NCBI RefSeq assembly: GCF_033118175.1
Contig: NC_083691.1
Location: 21,301,001 to 21,365,000 of the forward strand
Reading direction: 5' to 3'
Length of the DNA stretch: 64,000 nt
Source of the DNA: Dama dama
Taxonomy: Eukaryota; Chordata; Mammalia; Artiodactyla; Cervidae
Position numbers and translations under genes: made by a program. The notes beneath the pieces were generated by a model that was given only the letters and a program-made list of their open reading frames with translations, had not been told where the DNA came from and did not search any database. Each line of letters opens with the position of its first letter. The first letter of the stretch is position 1. Below, piece after piece: positions 9,630 to 19,690 of this stretch.

Positions 9630-9915
9630 CTTTTTAACTTTTCATTACAACTATAACACACAGTAAAGTGCACAAAACTTAGTGCATTTTTACTTTATTT
9701 TATTGCACTTGCTTGCTTAAAGTAAACATTTCCATGTAACCAACCCTTGCTCACAAAATACAAAATGTTACATAGAATCCAAAATTCTCCTTTTGCCACC
9801 TTTCAGGTATTACCACACTCTAAAAGGAAACTGCATTAACCTTTATCACCATAGAAGAGTTTTGTCTGTCCTTAAACTTGTAAATGGAAACAGACAGTAT
9901 TTTCCCTTGGATATA
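9630..9915 (+). mobile_element. L1M 3'-UTR relic
   Basis: CACAGTAAAGTGCACAAAAC, CCATGTAACCAACCCTTGCT, GAAGAGTTTTGTCTGTCC and AAATGGAAACAGACAGTATT follow old L1 3' ends ('..aaactgcacaaat..catgtaaccagcac..agattagttttgcct..aaatggaatcatacagta'). Confidence 0.5.
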
Positions 9916-10586
9916 TTGTCTCTAAGAGCAATTTTTGTAATTATATGATAAAAGTTTATTCTTTTTTATATACATATTTTTAGTTCTTGCTTTATTGAAC
10001 CAACTATCATTTTTAGTGGAATTTTTGAGAAGAACATTTCCATCTTTAGCAACATTTTCATTAGGTATGGAGACAGAAAATAGAGAGCGCACTTACTAAA
10101 CCATAAACCTATAAATAGGCATGATGAAATCAGAATTGTACTTAAAATAATTTTTAGTGATAAACATTTGGTAGTCTCACAACTCCATAGATGCAAAAAT
10201 TACAAATCTACACAATAATGATACAAATCTAAAACCTAGCTAATGGAAGAAAATTACACTTTCATTACATTAATAAATCAAAACAGTGTATCAATACTAC
10301 AAATACGTCAATGGAGCATTTGCTTTGGTCATATCTCTGAGAAGCATTTAATGACATGGAAACATTCTTTCAACTGGATAATAAGCACCAAAATGTGAAA
10401 TGCAAAGCTGAATACATGTGTGTATATCCTGTACTATATGATACCAATTTGTTAATCTTATAAACAGGTCATTTTTGAAGATATCAAACAGAGAGATAAA
10501 TTTAACTACAGTTATTTTAAGATTGTGAGTTGCTGATGGGTGGTTAGAATTTGTAATTTTACACTATCCTGTATTTTCTAAATGTT
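9916..10586. other. No assignable feature
   Basis: AT-rich, no repeat named. The minus-strand open frame at 9966-10196 has no recognisable domain. Confidence 0.5.
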
Positions 10587-10595
10587 ATTGTTAAT

Positions 10596-10715
10596 AAATG
10601 GCAGCCCATTCCAGTACTCTTGCCTGGAAAATCCCATGGATGGAGGAGCCTGGTAGGCTACAGTCCATGGGTCGCAAAGAGTCAGACACGACTGAACGAC
10701 TTCACTTTCACTTTC
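10596..10715 (+). mobile_element. Bov-A monomer
   Basis: TTCCAGTACTCTTGCCTGGA, GGTCGCAAAGAGTCAGACAC and the CACTTTCACTTTC tail define the first-monomer type of Bov-A2. Exact 9-bp target duplication ATTGTTAAT at 10587-10595 and 10716-10724. Confidence 0.95.
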
Positions 10716-10724
10716 ATTGTTAAT

Positions 10725-11025
10725 TTTGATAGTATACAGCTAATATTTAAGGTGTTTTCTTTGGGCTAGGTGGCCTGTGATGTCATCTACAGATATTGCT
10801 AATTTGCATAATATTCTAGTGGATGTGTTTGATGTTTCAGGTCTTACTATGTTGGCTAGAAATGGAGCAGCCACCTAAATCCACTTCCTGATTTAAATAA
10901 AAATGCCTGCAGTGATTCTCTATTAAGTATGGAGATCAGTATGGGTTTAAGATATGTATTCCACAAAATGTCTGTTCAAGTTTATGATGTCATTTTGGCT
11001 ACTTTCTGTTTGTACTCAGTGATCT
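10725..11025. other. No assignable feature
   Basis: Short AT-rich spacer between a Bov-A copy and the large BovB copy. Confidence 0.5.
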
Positions 11026-12778
11026 GTGCAAAGAAATAGAGGAAAACAATAGAATGGGAAAGACTAGTGATCTCTTCAAGAAAATTAGAGATACTAAGGG
11101 AATATTTCATGCAAAGATGGGCTCAATAAAGAACAGAAATGGTATGGACCTAATAAAAACAGAAGATATTAAGAAGAGGTGGCAAGAATACACAGAAGGA
11201 TTGTACAAAAAAGATCTCCATGACCCAGATAATCACAATGGTGTGATCACTCACCTAGAGCCAGACATCCTGGAATGTGAAGTCAAGTGGGCCTTAGGAA
11301 GCATCACTATGAACAAAGCTAGTGGAGGTGATAGAATTCCAGTGATCTTGTTCAAATTTTAAAAGATGATGCTGCAAAAGTGCTGCACTCAATATGCCAG
11401 CAAATTTGGAAAACTCAGCAGTGGCCACAGGACTGGAAAAGGTCAGTTTTCATTCTAATCCCAAAGAAAGGCAATGCCAAAGAATGCTCAAACTACCACA
11501 CAATTGCACTCATCTCACACACTAGCGAAGTAATGCTCAAAATTCTCCAAGCCAGGCTTCAGCAATATGTGAACCAAGAACTTCCAGATGTTCAAGCTGA
11601 TTTTAGAAAAGGCAGAGGAACAGAGATCAAATTGCTAACATTTGCTGGATCATTGAAAAAGCAAGAGAGTTCCAGAAAACCATCTATTTCTGCTTTATTG
11701 ACTATGCCAAAGCCTTTGACTGTGTGAATCAAAATCAACTATGGAAAATTCTTCAAGAGATGGGATACCAGACCACCTGACCTGCCTCTTGAGAAATCTG
11801 TATGCAGCTCAGGAAGCAACAATTAGAAATGGACATGGAACAACAGACTTGTTCCAAATAGGAAAAAGAGTATGCCAAGGCAGCATATTGTCACCCTGCT
11901 TATTTAACTTATATGCAGAGTACATCATGAGAAATGCTGGGCTGGATGAAGCACAAGTTGGAATCAAGATTGTTGGGAGAAATTTCAATAACCTCAGATA
12001 TGCAGATGACACCACCCTTATGGCAGAAAGTGAAGAAGAACTAAAGAGCCTCTTGATGAAAGTGAAAGGAGAGTGAAAAAGTTGGCTTAAAGCTCAACAT
12101 TCAGAAAACTAAGATCATGGCATCAGGTCCCATCACTTCATAGCAAATAGATGGAGAAACGGTAGAAACAGTGACAGACTTTATTTTGGGCGGACTCCAA
12201 AATCACTGTAGATGGTGACTGCATCCATGAAATAAAAAGATGCTTACTCCTTGGAAGGAAAGTTTTGACCAACCTAGACAGCATATTGAAAAGCAGAGAC
12301 ATTACTTTGCCTACAAATGTCTGTCTAGTCAAGGCTATGGTTTTTGCAATCTTCATGTATGAATGTGAGAGTTGGACTATAAAGAAAGCTGAGCACCGAA
12401 AAATTGATGCTTTTGAACTGTGGTGTTGGAGAAGACTCTTGAGAGTCCCTTGTACTGCAAGGAGATCCAACCAATCCATCCTAAAGGAAATCAGTCCTGA
12501 ATGTTCATTGGAAGGATTGATGCTGAAGCTAAAACTCTAACACTTTGGCCGCCTGATGTGATGAGCTGACTCATTGGAAAAGACCCTGATGCTGGGAAAG
12601 ATTGAAGGCAGGAGGAAGAGGGGACGACAGAGAATGAGAAGGTTGGATGGCATCTCTGACTCAATGGACATGAGTTTGAGTAAGCTCTGGAAGTTGGTGA
12701 TGGACAGGGAAGCCTAGCGTGTTGCAGTCCATGGGGTCGCAAAGAGTCGGACACGACTGAGTGACTGAACTGAACTGA
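11026..12778 (+). mobile_element. BovB LINE, 5'-truncated, about 1.75 kb
   Basis: Largest BovB copy in the window. It starts within ORF2, upstream of the reverse-transcriptase core, and runs to the 3' tail (GAGTGACTGAACTGAACTGA). Full BovB elements are about 3.2 kb or more with an APE-type endonuclease upstream; that half is absent, as expected of incomplete target-primed reverse transcription. Known of the family: RTE-clade, shared between squamates and ruminants by horizontal transfer, and the source of enzymes for Bov-tA and Bov-A. No clear target duplication was found, so the left edge is approximate. Confidence 0.96.
11054..12540 (+). pseudogene. BovB ORF2 reverse-transcriptase relic
   Basis: Encodes, in broken pieces, the middle and C-terminal part of the BovB ORF2 protein. 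Visible blocks: the pre-RT region (11054-11362), the finger region with ILIPKKGNAKECSNYHTIAL (11380-11640), the palm region with catalytic YADD at 11999-12010 followed by TLMAESEEEL, then the post-RT region with WCWRRLLRVP and ILKEISPECSLEGL (12265-12540). The frame is lost by a one-base deletion near 11340 giving a stop at 11360, a lost base near 11625, a two-base loss near 12066 with stop at 12074-12076, and a C-to-T stop (TAA) at 12538. Not a functional gene. The broken state is an observation; catalytic roles are family knowledge. Confidence 0.95.
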
Positions 12779-13725
12779 GAGATTGTAATTTGGCATTGCA
12801 GTTCAGTCAGATCCTATAAAATAGTAACAATTAGTTTTGGCTTTTGTGAACGATATAGGCATAACACAGAACAATAGCATTATAGGATAAAAATGCAAAA
12901 GAAACTAGAAAAACCAGAACTCATAACCTCATCAGTGATACCCAATATTAAAACTTTTTCCCTGAAGTACAGTCACTATGCATGTATGTGTGTATAGCTT
13001 TACAAACTAACACTTCACTAACCATTTATAATTTTATATTAATGAATATTTATCCATATTGATTTTTAATGGTTAACTCTTTCTTTGTACAGTTATACCA
13101 TGGAAACTAGAAAATTTCATAAAGTAGAATAATAAGATTTCATGATTCTAGGTAGAGAATGAGTAGGGTGAAATCCCACACCCTCCATATAGTGCACGGG
13201 CATGATTCTTATGTCAGTGTCCAGTCAAGCCAGGTTCCAGGGGGATAGTGCAGAGAATGAGGGGACACTTTTACTCTCTGTCTCCCTTCTGATATTTGTT
13301 ATTTGGTCTCGGGGTCCTAGTTCAGGCATCTGCAATCTTGGTATTTTGGATCTGAAGTCAGTGCTTGACCTGGGTCCACAGGTTTTGAGAGTAACTGTAG
13401 AAGCACATTTTTCTGGGGCATTTTCCTGACATTGCGGTCCCAAGGACTATGAATTTTCAAGGGGACTGGCCAATATATATATTAAGGATCAGGTAAAAAA
13501 AAATTCTTCAGGACCCAGCAGGTTGTCAACTAATATTCTCATGTTGATTATTATTATTGTTATTGATTATTTCCAGAGAAACTGTTATCCAGCAATCACT
13601 TAAACAAAGGAATACAATTTTGGAAGAATTTGTTATTTTTGAAATAAAACAGCCTATTAAGAAATGCTTTTGAAATGTGTATTTGTTTTTTTGTTTGTAT
13701 AATGCGCTTTGTTGTCTTATAAATG
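12779..13725. other. No assignable feature
   Basis: No gene seen; the two overlapping frames at 13202-13443 lie on opposite strands. The left half is AT-rich and may hold an unrecognised L1 relic. Confidence 0.5.
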
Positions 13726-13938
13726 TGTGGGTGTGCTTAGTCATTAAGTGGTGTCCTTTTCTTTGACCCTATGGACTATAGCCCACCAGGCTCCTCTGTT
13801 CACAGGGTTTTCCAGGAAAGAATACTGGAGTGGGCTTCCGTTTCTTCCTCCAGGGGATCTTCCTAACCTAGGGATCAAACCTGTGTCTCCTGCATTAGAA
13901 GGCAGATTCTTTACCACTGAGATGCCAGGGAAGCCCAA
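13726..13938 (-). mobile_element. Bov-tA SINE
   Basis: Minus-strand copy: on the plus strand it reads TGACCCTATGGACTATAGCC, AGAATACTGGAGTGGGCTTC, then the tRNA-like head as ATGCCAGGGAAGCCC at the right end. No convincing target duplication. Confidence 0.93.
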
Positions 13939-14561
13939 TGTAGTCAAGATAAAAGGGGGTGTGGATGATTGTAATGTTGATGAATGAAGATTACCTTAGT
14001 AGCAGTTATAGAAAACAAAAATAATGGATGGTATTGGTCCAATATAGTCATTCATATTATTTTCTCCTCCTGCTGAAAGAAAGGAAAGTGCAATCACTCC
14101 TGGTTTTTACCTTCAGAGTGACTCAGCATTCAATCCTAGAATTCAATTCCTCGTGTTTTTCTATGAATTTCTCTATAATATCCACATACTATTTCGTTTT
14201 CCTACAGATACTCATGGGGCCCCCCGGTATATGAACTACACACTTGCTATATACTTTTATATCATGGCAGCAGTAGCAGTTGGAACAGCATCAAATATTT
14301 ATCAAAAGTCAGATGTTTTTTCTCATGCTAGAACACTATATTCCCTTCTGCAGAAGTGACTACACAGGATTAAAGAGAAAGTCTTAAATATATTCTAACA
14401 GTTAAAAGTTTTGTTTTGATGTTTTCCCAGCACATTGAACCCACTTGCAGCTACTAGGAATAGGATGGAAGAGAAACAAGTTAACAAGTAAACAAGTTAA
14501 CAAGTGAAGTAGCCTGAGGGTTTACCCTACATGTCAAATATTGTATCACCTTGAAACTGCC
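13939..14561. other. Unassigned, holds candidate exon
   Basis: No repeat recognised between the two Bov-tA copies. The part 14208-14375 is described separately as a possible terminal exon. Confidence 0.5.
14208..14359 (+). other. Candidate terminal coding exon (unproven)
   Basis: A well-formed splice acceptor (pyrimidine-rich TTTCGTTTTCCTACAG ending at 14207) is followed by 50 open codons ending in TGA at 14357-14359. The encoded peptide would begin after a split codon with THGAPRYMNYTLAIYF and carry one hydrophobic segment (about YTLAIYFYIMAAVAVG) that could span a membrane. A variant poly(A) signal ATTAAA lies at 14369-14374, followed by a T/G-rich stretch at 14405-14430. I do not recognise the protein. 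No upstream exon is apparent in the window, so this could equally be a chance open frame (50 codons open by chance is not rare). Confidence 0.22.
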
Positions 14562-14571
14562 CAATGACCTT

Positions 14572-14814
14572 GTGTGTGTGTGTGTGTGTGTGTGTGTGCA
14601 TGCTCAGTTGCTCAGTTGTGTCTGACTCTTTGCAACACCATACATTGTAGCCCACCAGGCTCTTCTGTCCATGGAATTTTCCAGGCAAGAATAGTGGAGT
14701 GGGTTGCCATTTCCTTCTCCAGGGGATCTTCTTGACCCAGGGATCAAATCCATGTCTCTTGCATCTCCTGCATAGGCAGATGGATTCTTTATCACTAGCA
14801 CCACCTGGGAAGCC
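14572..14814 (-). mobile_element. Bov-tA SINE with (CA)n tail
   Basis: Minus-strand copy. The TG repeat at 14572-14598 on the plus strand is its 3' tail (CA repeat on the element's own strand). Exact 10-bp target duplication CAATGACCTT at 14562-14571 and 14815-14824. The head reads CACCACCTGGGAAGCC at the right. Confidence 0.96.
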
Positions 14815-14825
14815 CAATGACCTTA

Positions 14826-14965
14826 TAAGTAAGTGGTATTACAAATATTTTTATAGATTTCAAGATGGAGGTCCAAAGTTATTATGCAACTTGCCAACTT
14901 CTGGACAGTTCTATACAATGAAGAGAGGATTTTAACCCAAGTTTCTCAGAACCCTCCAGCCATAT
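14826..14965 (-). mobile_element. MIR relic
   Basis: TTTTTATAGATTTCAAGATG, then GCAACTTGCCAACTTCTGG and GAGAGGATTTTAACCCAAG follow reverse-complement MIR ('..cagatgaggaaact..acttgcccaaggtcac..ggattcgaaccca'). The Bov-tA at 14572 probably landed in it. Confidence 0.45.
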
Positions 14966-15572
14966 TTTATTCCACTACCTTTTACAATCTCTGAAAACTG
15001 TGAGAGGCAATGATGGGTAACCTGATAGACAAGTGACTGGACAGAGGTCACAATCTTTGTATCATCAATGGTAATTTTCCAAACTCAGGGATCTTGTGCG
15101 TTCAGTGTGATCATGGGCATATCAGTTAAGTGAAGTGTTGTGGGAGAGAGGTCGAAGTTATTGATGGCCTCATCAATGAAGAGCATGACCATGAATTTAA
15201 TTCTATCCAACCCAATGTGATCCAATTTAATTCAAGCTAAAATTATTTTTTTCTTTGAACACCAGTTTCAGAGTCAGTCATCTGCTTGGTTTCTGTACCA
15301 GAACAAAAAAGAAGTACAGGTGTGAATTTTATCTTTCAGAATCTTGTCTTTTAGCTAGGGATACAACTATTAACTGTGGAACAATTAACAGACAGTTTCA
15401 CATCAACCTGAATTAATGATAGCAGCAAAAGCATACACTGTGAATCAGATAAGTTAGGACTGGATGTGAGTTTTGATACTTCCTAACTCTATGACTGTAG
15501 ATCATTTTCTCATGTATTAATACAAACTGTGAATTAAAAAATATATTTAAGTGATTTTCTTGAGTATCCCAA
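14966..15572. other. No assignable feature
   Basis: Nothing recognised. Direct repeats around 15190-15230 (AATTTAATTC, CCAATGTGATCCAATTTAATTC) are short and local. Confidence 0.5.
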
Positions 15573-15587
15573 CCCCCCCCCCCCCCC
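15573..15587. repeat. C15 homopolymer at BovB junction
   Basis: Fifteen C in a row. Its right end merges with the left target-duplication copy CCCCCACTACCTT (15583-15595) of the BovB insertion. The right copy has five C only, so the run grew on one side. Confidence 0.9.
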
Positions 15588-15595
15588 ACTACCTT

Positions 15596-16220
15596 CAGTT
15601 CAGTTCAGTTCAGTCGCTCAGTCGTGTCCGACTCTTTTTGACCCCACGAATCGTAGCACGCCAGGCCTCCCTGTCCATCACCAACTCCCGGAGTTTACTC
15701 AAACTCATGTCCATTGAGTCGGTGATGCCATCCAGCCATCTCATCCTCTGTCGTCCCCTTCTTCTCCTGCCCTCAATCTTTCCCAGCATCAGGGTCTTTT
15801 CCAATGAGACAGTTCTTCGCATCAGGTGGCCAAAGTATTGGAGTTTCAGCTTCAGCATCAGTCCTTCCAATGAACACCCAGGACTGATCTCCTTTAGGAT
15901 GGACAGGTTGGATCTCCTTTCAGTCCAAGGGACTCTCAAGAGTCTTCTCCAACACCACAGTTCAAAAGCATCAATTTTTCGGCGCTCAGCTTCCCTCACA
16001 GTCCAGCTCTCACATCCATACATGACCACTGGAAAAGCCATAACCTTGACCAGATGGACCTTTGTTGGCAAAGTAATGTCTCTGCTTTTTAATATGCTAT
16101 CTAGGTTGATCATAACTTTCCTTCCAAGGAGTATGTGTCTTTTAATTTCATGGATGCAGTCACCATCTGCAGTGATTTTGGAGCCCCCAAAAATAAAGTC
16201 TGACACTGTTTCCACTGTCT
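15596..16220 (-). mobile_element. BovB LINE 3' fragment with target duplication
   Basis: Minus-strand, 625 bases, 5'-truncated. The tail reads CAGTTCAGTTCAGTTCAGTC at the left. A 13-bp direct repeat CCCCCACTACCTT lies at 15583-15595 and 16221-16233. The body is uninterrupted, so this is one of the better-kept copies. Confidence 0.97.
15610..16220 (-). pseudogene. BovB ORF2 C-terminal fragment, in frame
   Basis: About 203 codons of the ORF2 C-terminus remain open without a stop on the minus strand: VSDFIFGGSKITADGDC near the truncated end, then MYGCESW, WCWRRLLRVPW, ILKEISPGCSLEGLML, LEKTLMLGKIEG and TRLSD near the C-terminus. The frame happens to stay open 14 codons into the flank, up to an ATG ending at 16263. 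The reverse-transcriptase core is not included, so no enzyme activity is expected. The post-RT region of RTE elements is thought to aid RNA binding (family knowledge, tentative). Confidence 0.93.
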
Positions 16221-16233
16221 CCCCCACTACCTT

Positions 16234-18047
16234 AGAAGCCCACTTTGATCCAATATGAGCCATGGAGCTCAGACTCTTTGAGAGGATTGAAGGTCATCAA
16301 ATATGGTGGTCACATTTTTCTTCAGATACTTAATTTCATCCCTGTATTTAGTTAGAGGTTGAGACACCTCAGAAAATAAAAGGAACCGAGACATTGATCC
16401 CCTGGTTTTGAAAGCAGAAAGTGAGCATGCTAGGCTGGATTCGTTCTGTGTAATTCATAAATCCTTGGAAAGGAGAACACGTATCTGGCAAAGTAGACAT
16501 GATTAGATACATATATTTTGATTGAGGTATCTTGGCAGCATGAACTGAAAGGCTCATGGAACTTGGAGCTGAGGCGTTTTGTTCTGGGGCACATCCGACC
16601 GAGGCTTCTCATGGGAAGAGGGACTGTTTGTCTAACACCTTGAGAAGCCATATAGACTTTGATTATTCAAGGTTTATGGACTCCATCTGTCAGCAGAAAG
16701 AGGTGGCTCAGTAACACCAGTGGCAGAAGTTACGGGGAGAGAAATCCCAGAACTGGAAATTCAGGAGAAATGCCCTTTTATGTATTTTTAACTTTATTAT
16801 TAGTTTTTCCGTCCTGTGTCAGACTGCATTAGCAGAGACTGCATTAGAGTTGTGGTTCCCCCACTGGCTGTGAGTCCTCAAGCAGGAGGTTTTTTCCTTG
16901 AGCATCACCTGGATGTGTACCTTCAAGTCCAGAGCATCGAACAAGCAATGGCATCCTTGTCCTGGTCACTTGTTCATCTCTCTGACTCACAAAATAATGG
17001 AGGTAATGAACTCTGTAAAAAGTCTGGGAATTTTGCTGGAAAATAAGTTGTAACTCAGATCACCATTTTTAAAATTAAGGTGCAGAGGACTGCATTTGCA
17101 CTCAAAGGCGACAGAAACCTAAAATACATTGGAGACTTAGATAAATGACCTAGCACTGAACTGATTGTTTCAAGAATTCTTGTTATTTTGAACCCAAGCA
17201 GAGGACATTCCTTGAGGGACTTTCCTCAGGCAGCAGAAGCAGTGATGGTCAGTGGTCTGTTTTCTTTGTCGTAAGAGTGCTTGTCGGATACCAGATTCCC
17301 TTCACAATTTATTAGTTGTTTACAGAAAACACTGCAAGAAGAAATGAGCAGCTCTTATGTTTATATCTGAAGCCATGTGGCACAGGTGGAGGGTCACTGT
17401 GGCTTGACTCTAGAGAGACTTGACTGTACATTTAAATACGTGACAGAGGGTGGCTTGGAATCTGACCCCTGAGAAACCCCACTCAGAGGGTGATCAACAC
17501 ACAGAAGTGTTCGACCCAGGTGTTGACGGTGAAGTCTTCACATCAGAGCCCCAGGAAGTGGGGAGTGACTTTTTACCCTGTTTACCCTGGGTGTAGTCTG
17601 TTTACCCTCCATGTACACTAGGCTCTGAGTTAAGCACTTCTCATGTCATAAATGTGCCTGGATCCCATCTGTTCTTTAAGCCCATGGTCACCTGTGCACG
17701 AGACTCTCACCAATGGATAAAGGGGAGTCGTGTGTGCTGACAAGCTGTTCTCAGCAGCCAGGCTTTCTTTCTCTCCCTCTCTCTCTCCCCTGCTCTATCC
17801 TCTGAACTTCTACCCCTGTTTGGTGCCTAACTCCTGATTCTTACTTTCTCTTTCAGAGTTTCTTCTGTCTTCATACGATTTTGTTACTTGGTCTTAATGT
17901 GATTCTAAGATTTTCCCAAATCGCACATCTTCTCTTCTTTCCTTGCTCTTTTCCCTCAGAAATGCTGCAAAAGGATAATCTCCTCCAAGGCTGATTGTGG
18001 GATCGGCCTGACTTGGGGTGAGAGCTCAGACAGACTTACCAATAGGC
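16234..18047. other. Repeat-poor, no gene seen
   Basis: About 1.8 kb without a repeat I can name. A triple TTTACCC motif (17573-17608) and a CT-rich stretch (17765-17800) are present. Overlapping short antisense frames at 16369-16651 show no domain. Confidence 0.5.
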
Positions 18048-18253
18048 CATGTGTGCGCTGTGCTTAGTCGTGTCCGACTCTTTGTGACCCCAAGGACGGT
18101 AGCCCGCCAGGCTCCTCTGTCCATGGGGACTCTCCAGGCAAGAATACTGGAGTGTGTTGCCATGTCCTCCTCCAGGGGATCTTCCCAACCCAGGGATCCA
18201 ATCCAGGTCTTCTGCATTGCAGGTGATTTACCGTCTGAGCCACCAGAGAAATC
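18048..18253 (-). mobile_element. Bov-tA SINE
   Basis: Minus-strand copy: TCGTGTCCGACTCTTTGTGA, then TCCAGGCAAGAATACTGGAG and the head region CTGAGCCACCAGAGAAATCC. It directly abuts a CHR SINE of the same orientation, into whose edge it may have inserted. Confidence 0.95.
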
Positions 18254-18254
18254 C

Positions 18255-18382
18255 AAAATTTATTTGACTGTGCCAGATCTTTAGTTGCAGTGTTTGGGAT
18301 CTAGTTCCCTGATTGGGGATCAAACCCTGGTTCCTGCATTGGGAGCACAGAGTCTTAACCCCTGAACCACAGGGGACGTCAT
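18255..18382 (-). mobile_element. CHR-family SINE fragment
   Basis: GATCTAGTTCCCTGATTGGG, ATCAAACCCTGGTTCCTGCA and CATTGGGAGCACAGAGTCTT are the reverse complement of the tRNA-derived head of CHR SINEs, shared by cetaceans, hippos and ruminants. Only the head part is here. Confidence 0.8.
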
Positions 18383-18989
18383 GAGGGGCTGGAATTCCTG
18401 GTATCGAGCGCAATGCTAAAGTATCCAGGATGGTAAAGTGTGTTCACTCTTATTGGAAAGGGTAGTTTTCTTTCCTCTTAATGAAAGTTAAGTTCTTTGT
18501 GGATGTCAGGAACATTGCTCCCTCCATTCCCCATTCCATCCTGGAAATCTACACCAGCAAACTCCAGCACAGGCTTAGGACTAAATGGTGCCCTTATAGG
18601 TTTTAGGGGCTAATGAGAAGATAAAGCAAAGATAAAGACTAAAAAGATAAAGATAAAGCAAAGAGTGATTAATGCTTTGAAGAACAACCTAGGAAGAAAT
18701 GGCAGGGCTTGCCTAAGCAGGGAGGCACTTGGCCAGAGGAGAATGGAGTAAATGTCTCTTAAAATAGGACAATGAAGTCAAAACCTGAATGCAATGACCC
18801 AGTGCAAATCATGCTAACCCAAGATCGTCTTCCTTCCAACGGGATGCCTACTACAGAGGGCAGAGGCACGTCGTAGGGTCCAGTTCCTTGTTGCAAACTG
18901 AGTACCCCGCCTACATTCGATAAATGGATCTCGGTGTCCCAGATTTAAGTAGCAAGACTGTAAAGTAGGCCTCCCTCACTTACCTCATA
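18383..18989. other. No assignable gene
   Basis: Holds the AGATAAAG cluster described separately; otherwise nothing recognised. Confidence 0.5.
18619..18666 (+). repeat. AGATAAAG-rich short tandem cluster
   Basis: Four copies of AGATAAAG in 48 bases with AAAGC and ACTAAA spacers. Each contains a GATA core on this strand. Possibly simple slippage; binding is not shown. Confidence 0.6.
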
Positions 18990-19397
18990 GGATAGCTGAT
19001 ACAGAGTGAAGTAAGGCAGAAAGAGAAAGACAAATATTGTATATTAGTGCATATGTGTGGGATCTGAAAGTATTGATATAGTCCATCTTATTTTACAAGG
19101 CAAAATAGACACACAGATATAGTGAACAAACGTAGGGACATCACGAGGGGGTGGGATGAATTGGGAAATTGAGCTTGAAATATATGCACTATTGATACTA
19201 GGTATAAAATAGATAACGAACAAGAACCTACTGTATAGCACACAAGGAGCTCTACTTAATGCTCTGTGTGACCGAAATGGAAGAAAATTCCCCCAAAGAG
19301 GGGATATATGCATATGAATAGCTGATTCATGTTGCTGTATGGTAGAAACTGACAAAACATTGTAAATATGCTCCAATAAAAATTTATAAATAGAATA
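18990..19397 (+). mobile_element. Artiodactyl L1 3' end
   Basis: CAGAGTGAAGTAAGGCAGAA, then AATAGACACACAGATATAGT, CTACTGTATAGCACACAAGG and the end TAGCTGATTCATGTTGCTG ... CTCCAATAAAAA follow the L1 3' UTR in order. No coding part remains. Moderately diverged. Confidence 0.78.
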
Positions 19398-19464
19398 TAA
19401 TGATGCAATCAAAACTGTTTGCCTATTTAATGAATTTTACAGTGTCACCTATTACAGAGGATGA

Positions 19465-19690
19465 GGAGAATATATTTAAGTATTAACTGTGTGCAGAGTC
19501 TCTGTTTATATGTTAGGGGTTTTATACATGTTCAAGTCCATGTCCTTTGATCCTTAGACCCATTCTGTATTACTGATATTACTTCCTTTTTGAAGATAAG
19601 CCAATTGTTCCCACAGGGAAAAGCTGAAAAATTCAGAGATCTGGCTCGAAGGTTTCTGTTAACTCCTGAAGTCCCCACTCTCCTATCCAC
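19465..19690 (-). mobile_element. Possible MIR relic
   Basis: AAGTATTAACTGTGTGCAGA, then TTATACATGTTCAAGTCC and ATATTACTTCCTTTTTGAAGA follow reverse-complement MIR loosely. Weak. Confidence 0.38.

Noticed and set aside
15551..16258. 235-codon plus-strand frame
   Set aside because: Antisense of the BovB ORF2 C-terminus at 15596-16220; a frame shadow.
17573..17608. TTTACCC triple motif
   Set aside because: Three short copies with irregular spacing; no function suggested.
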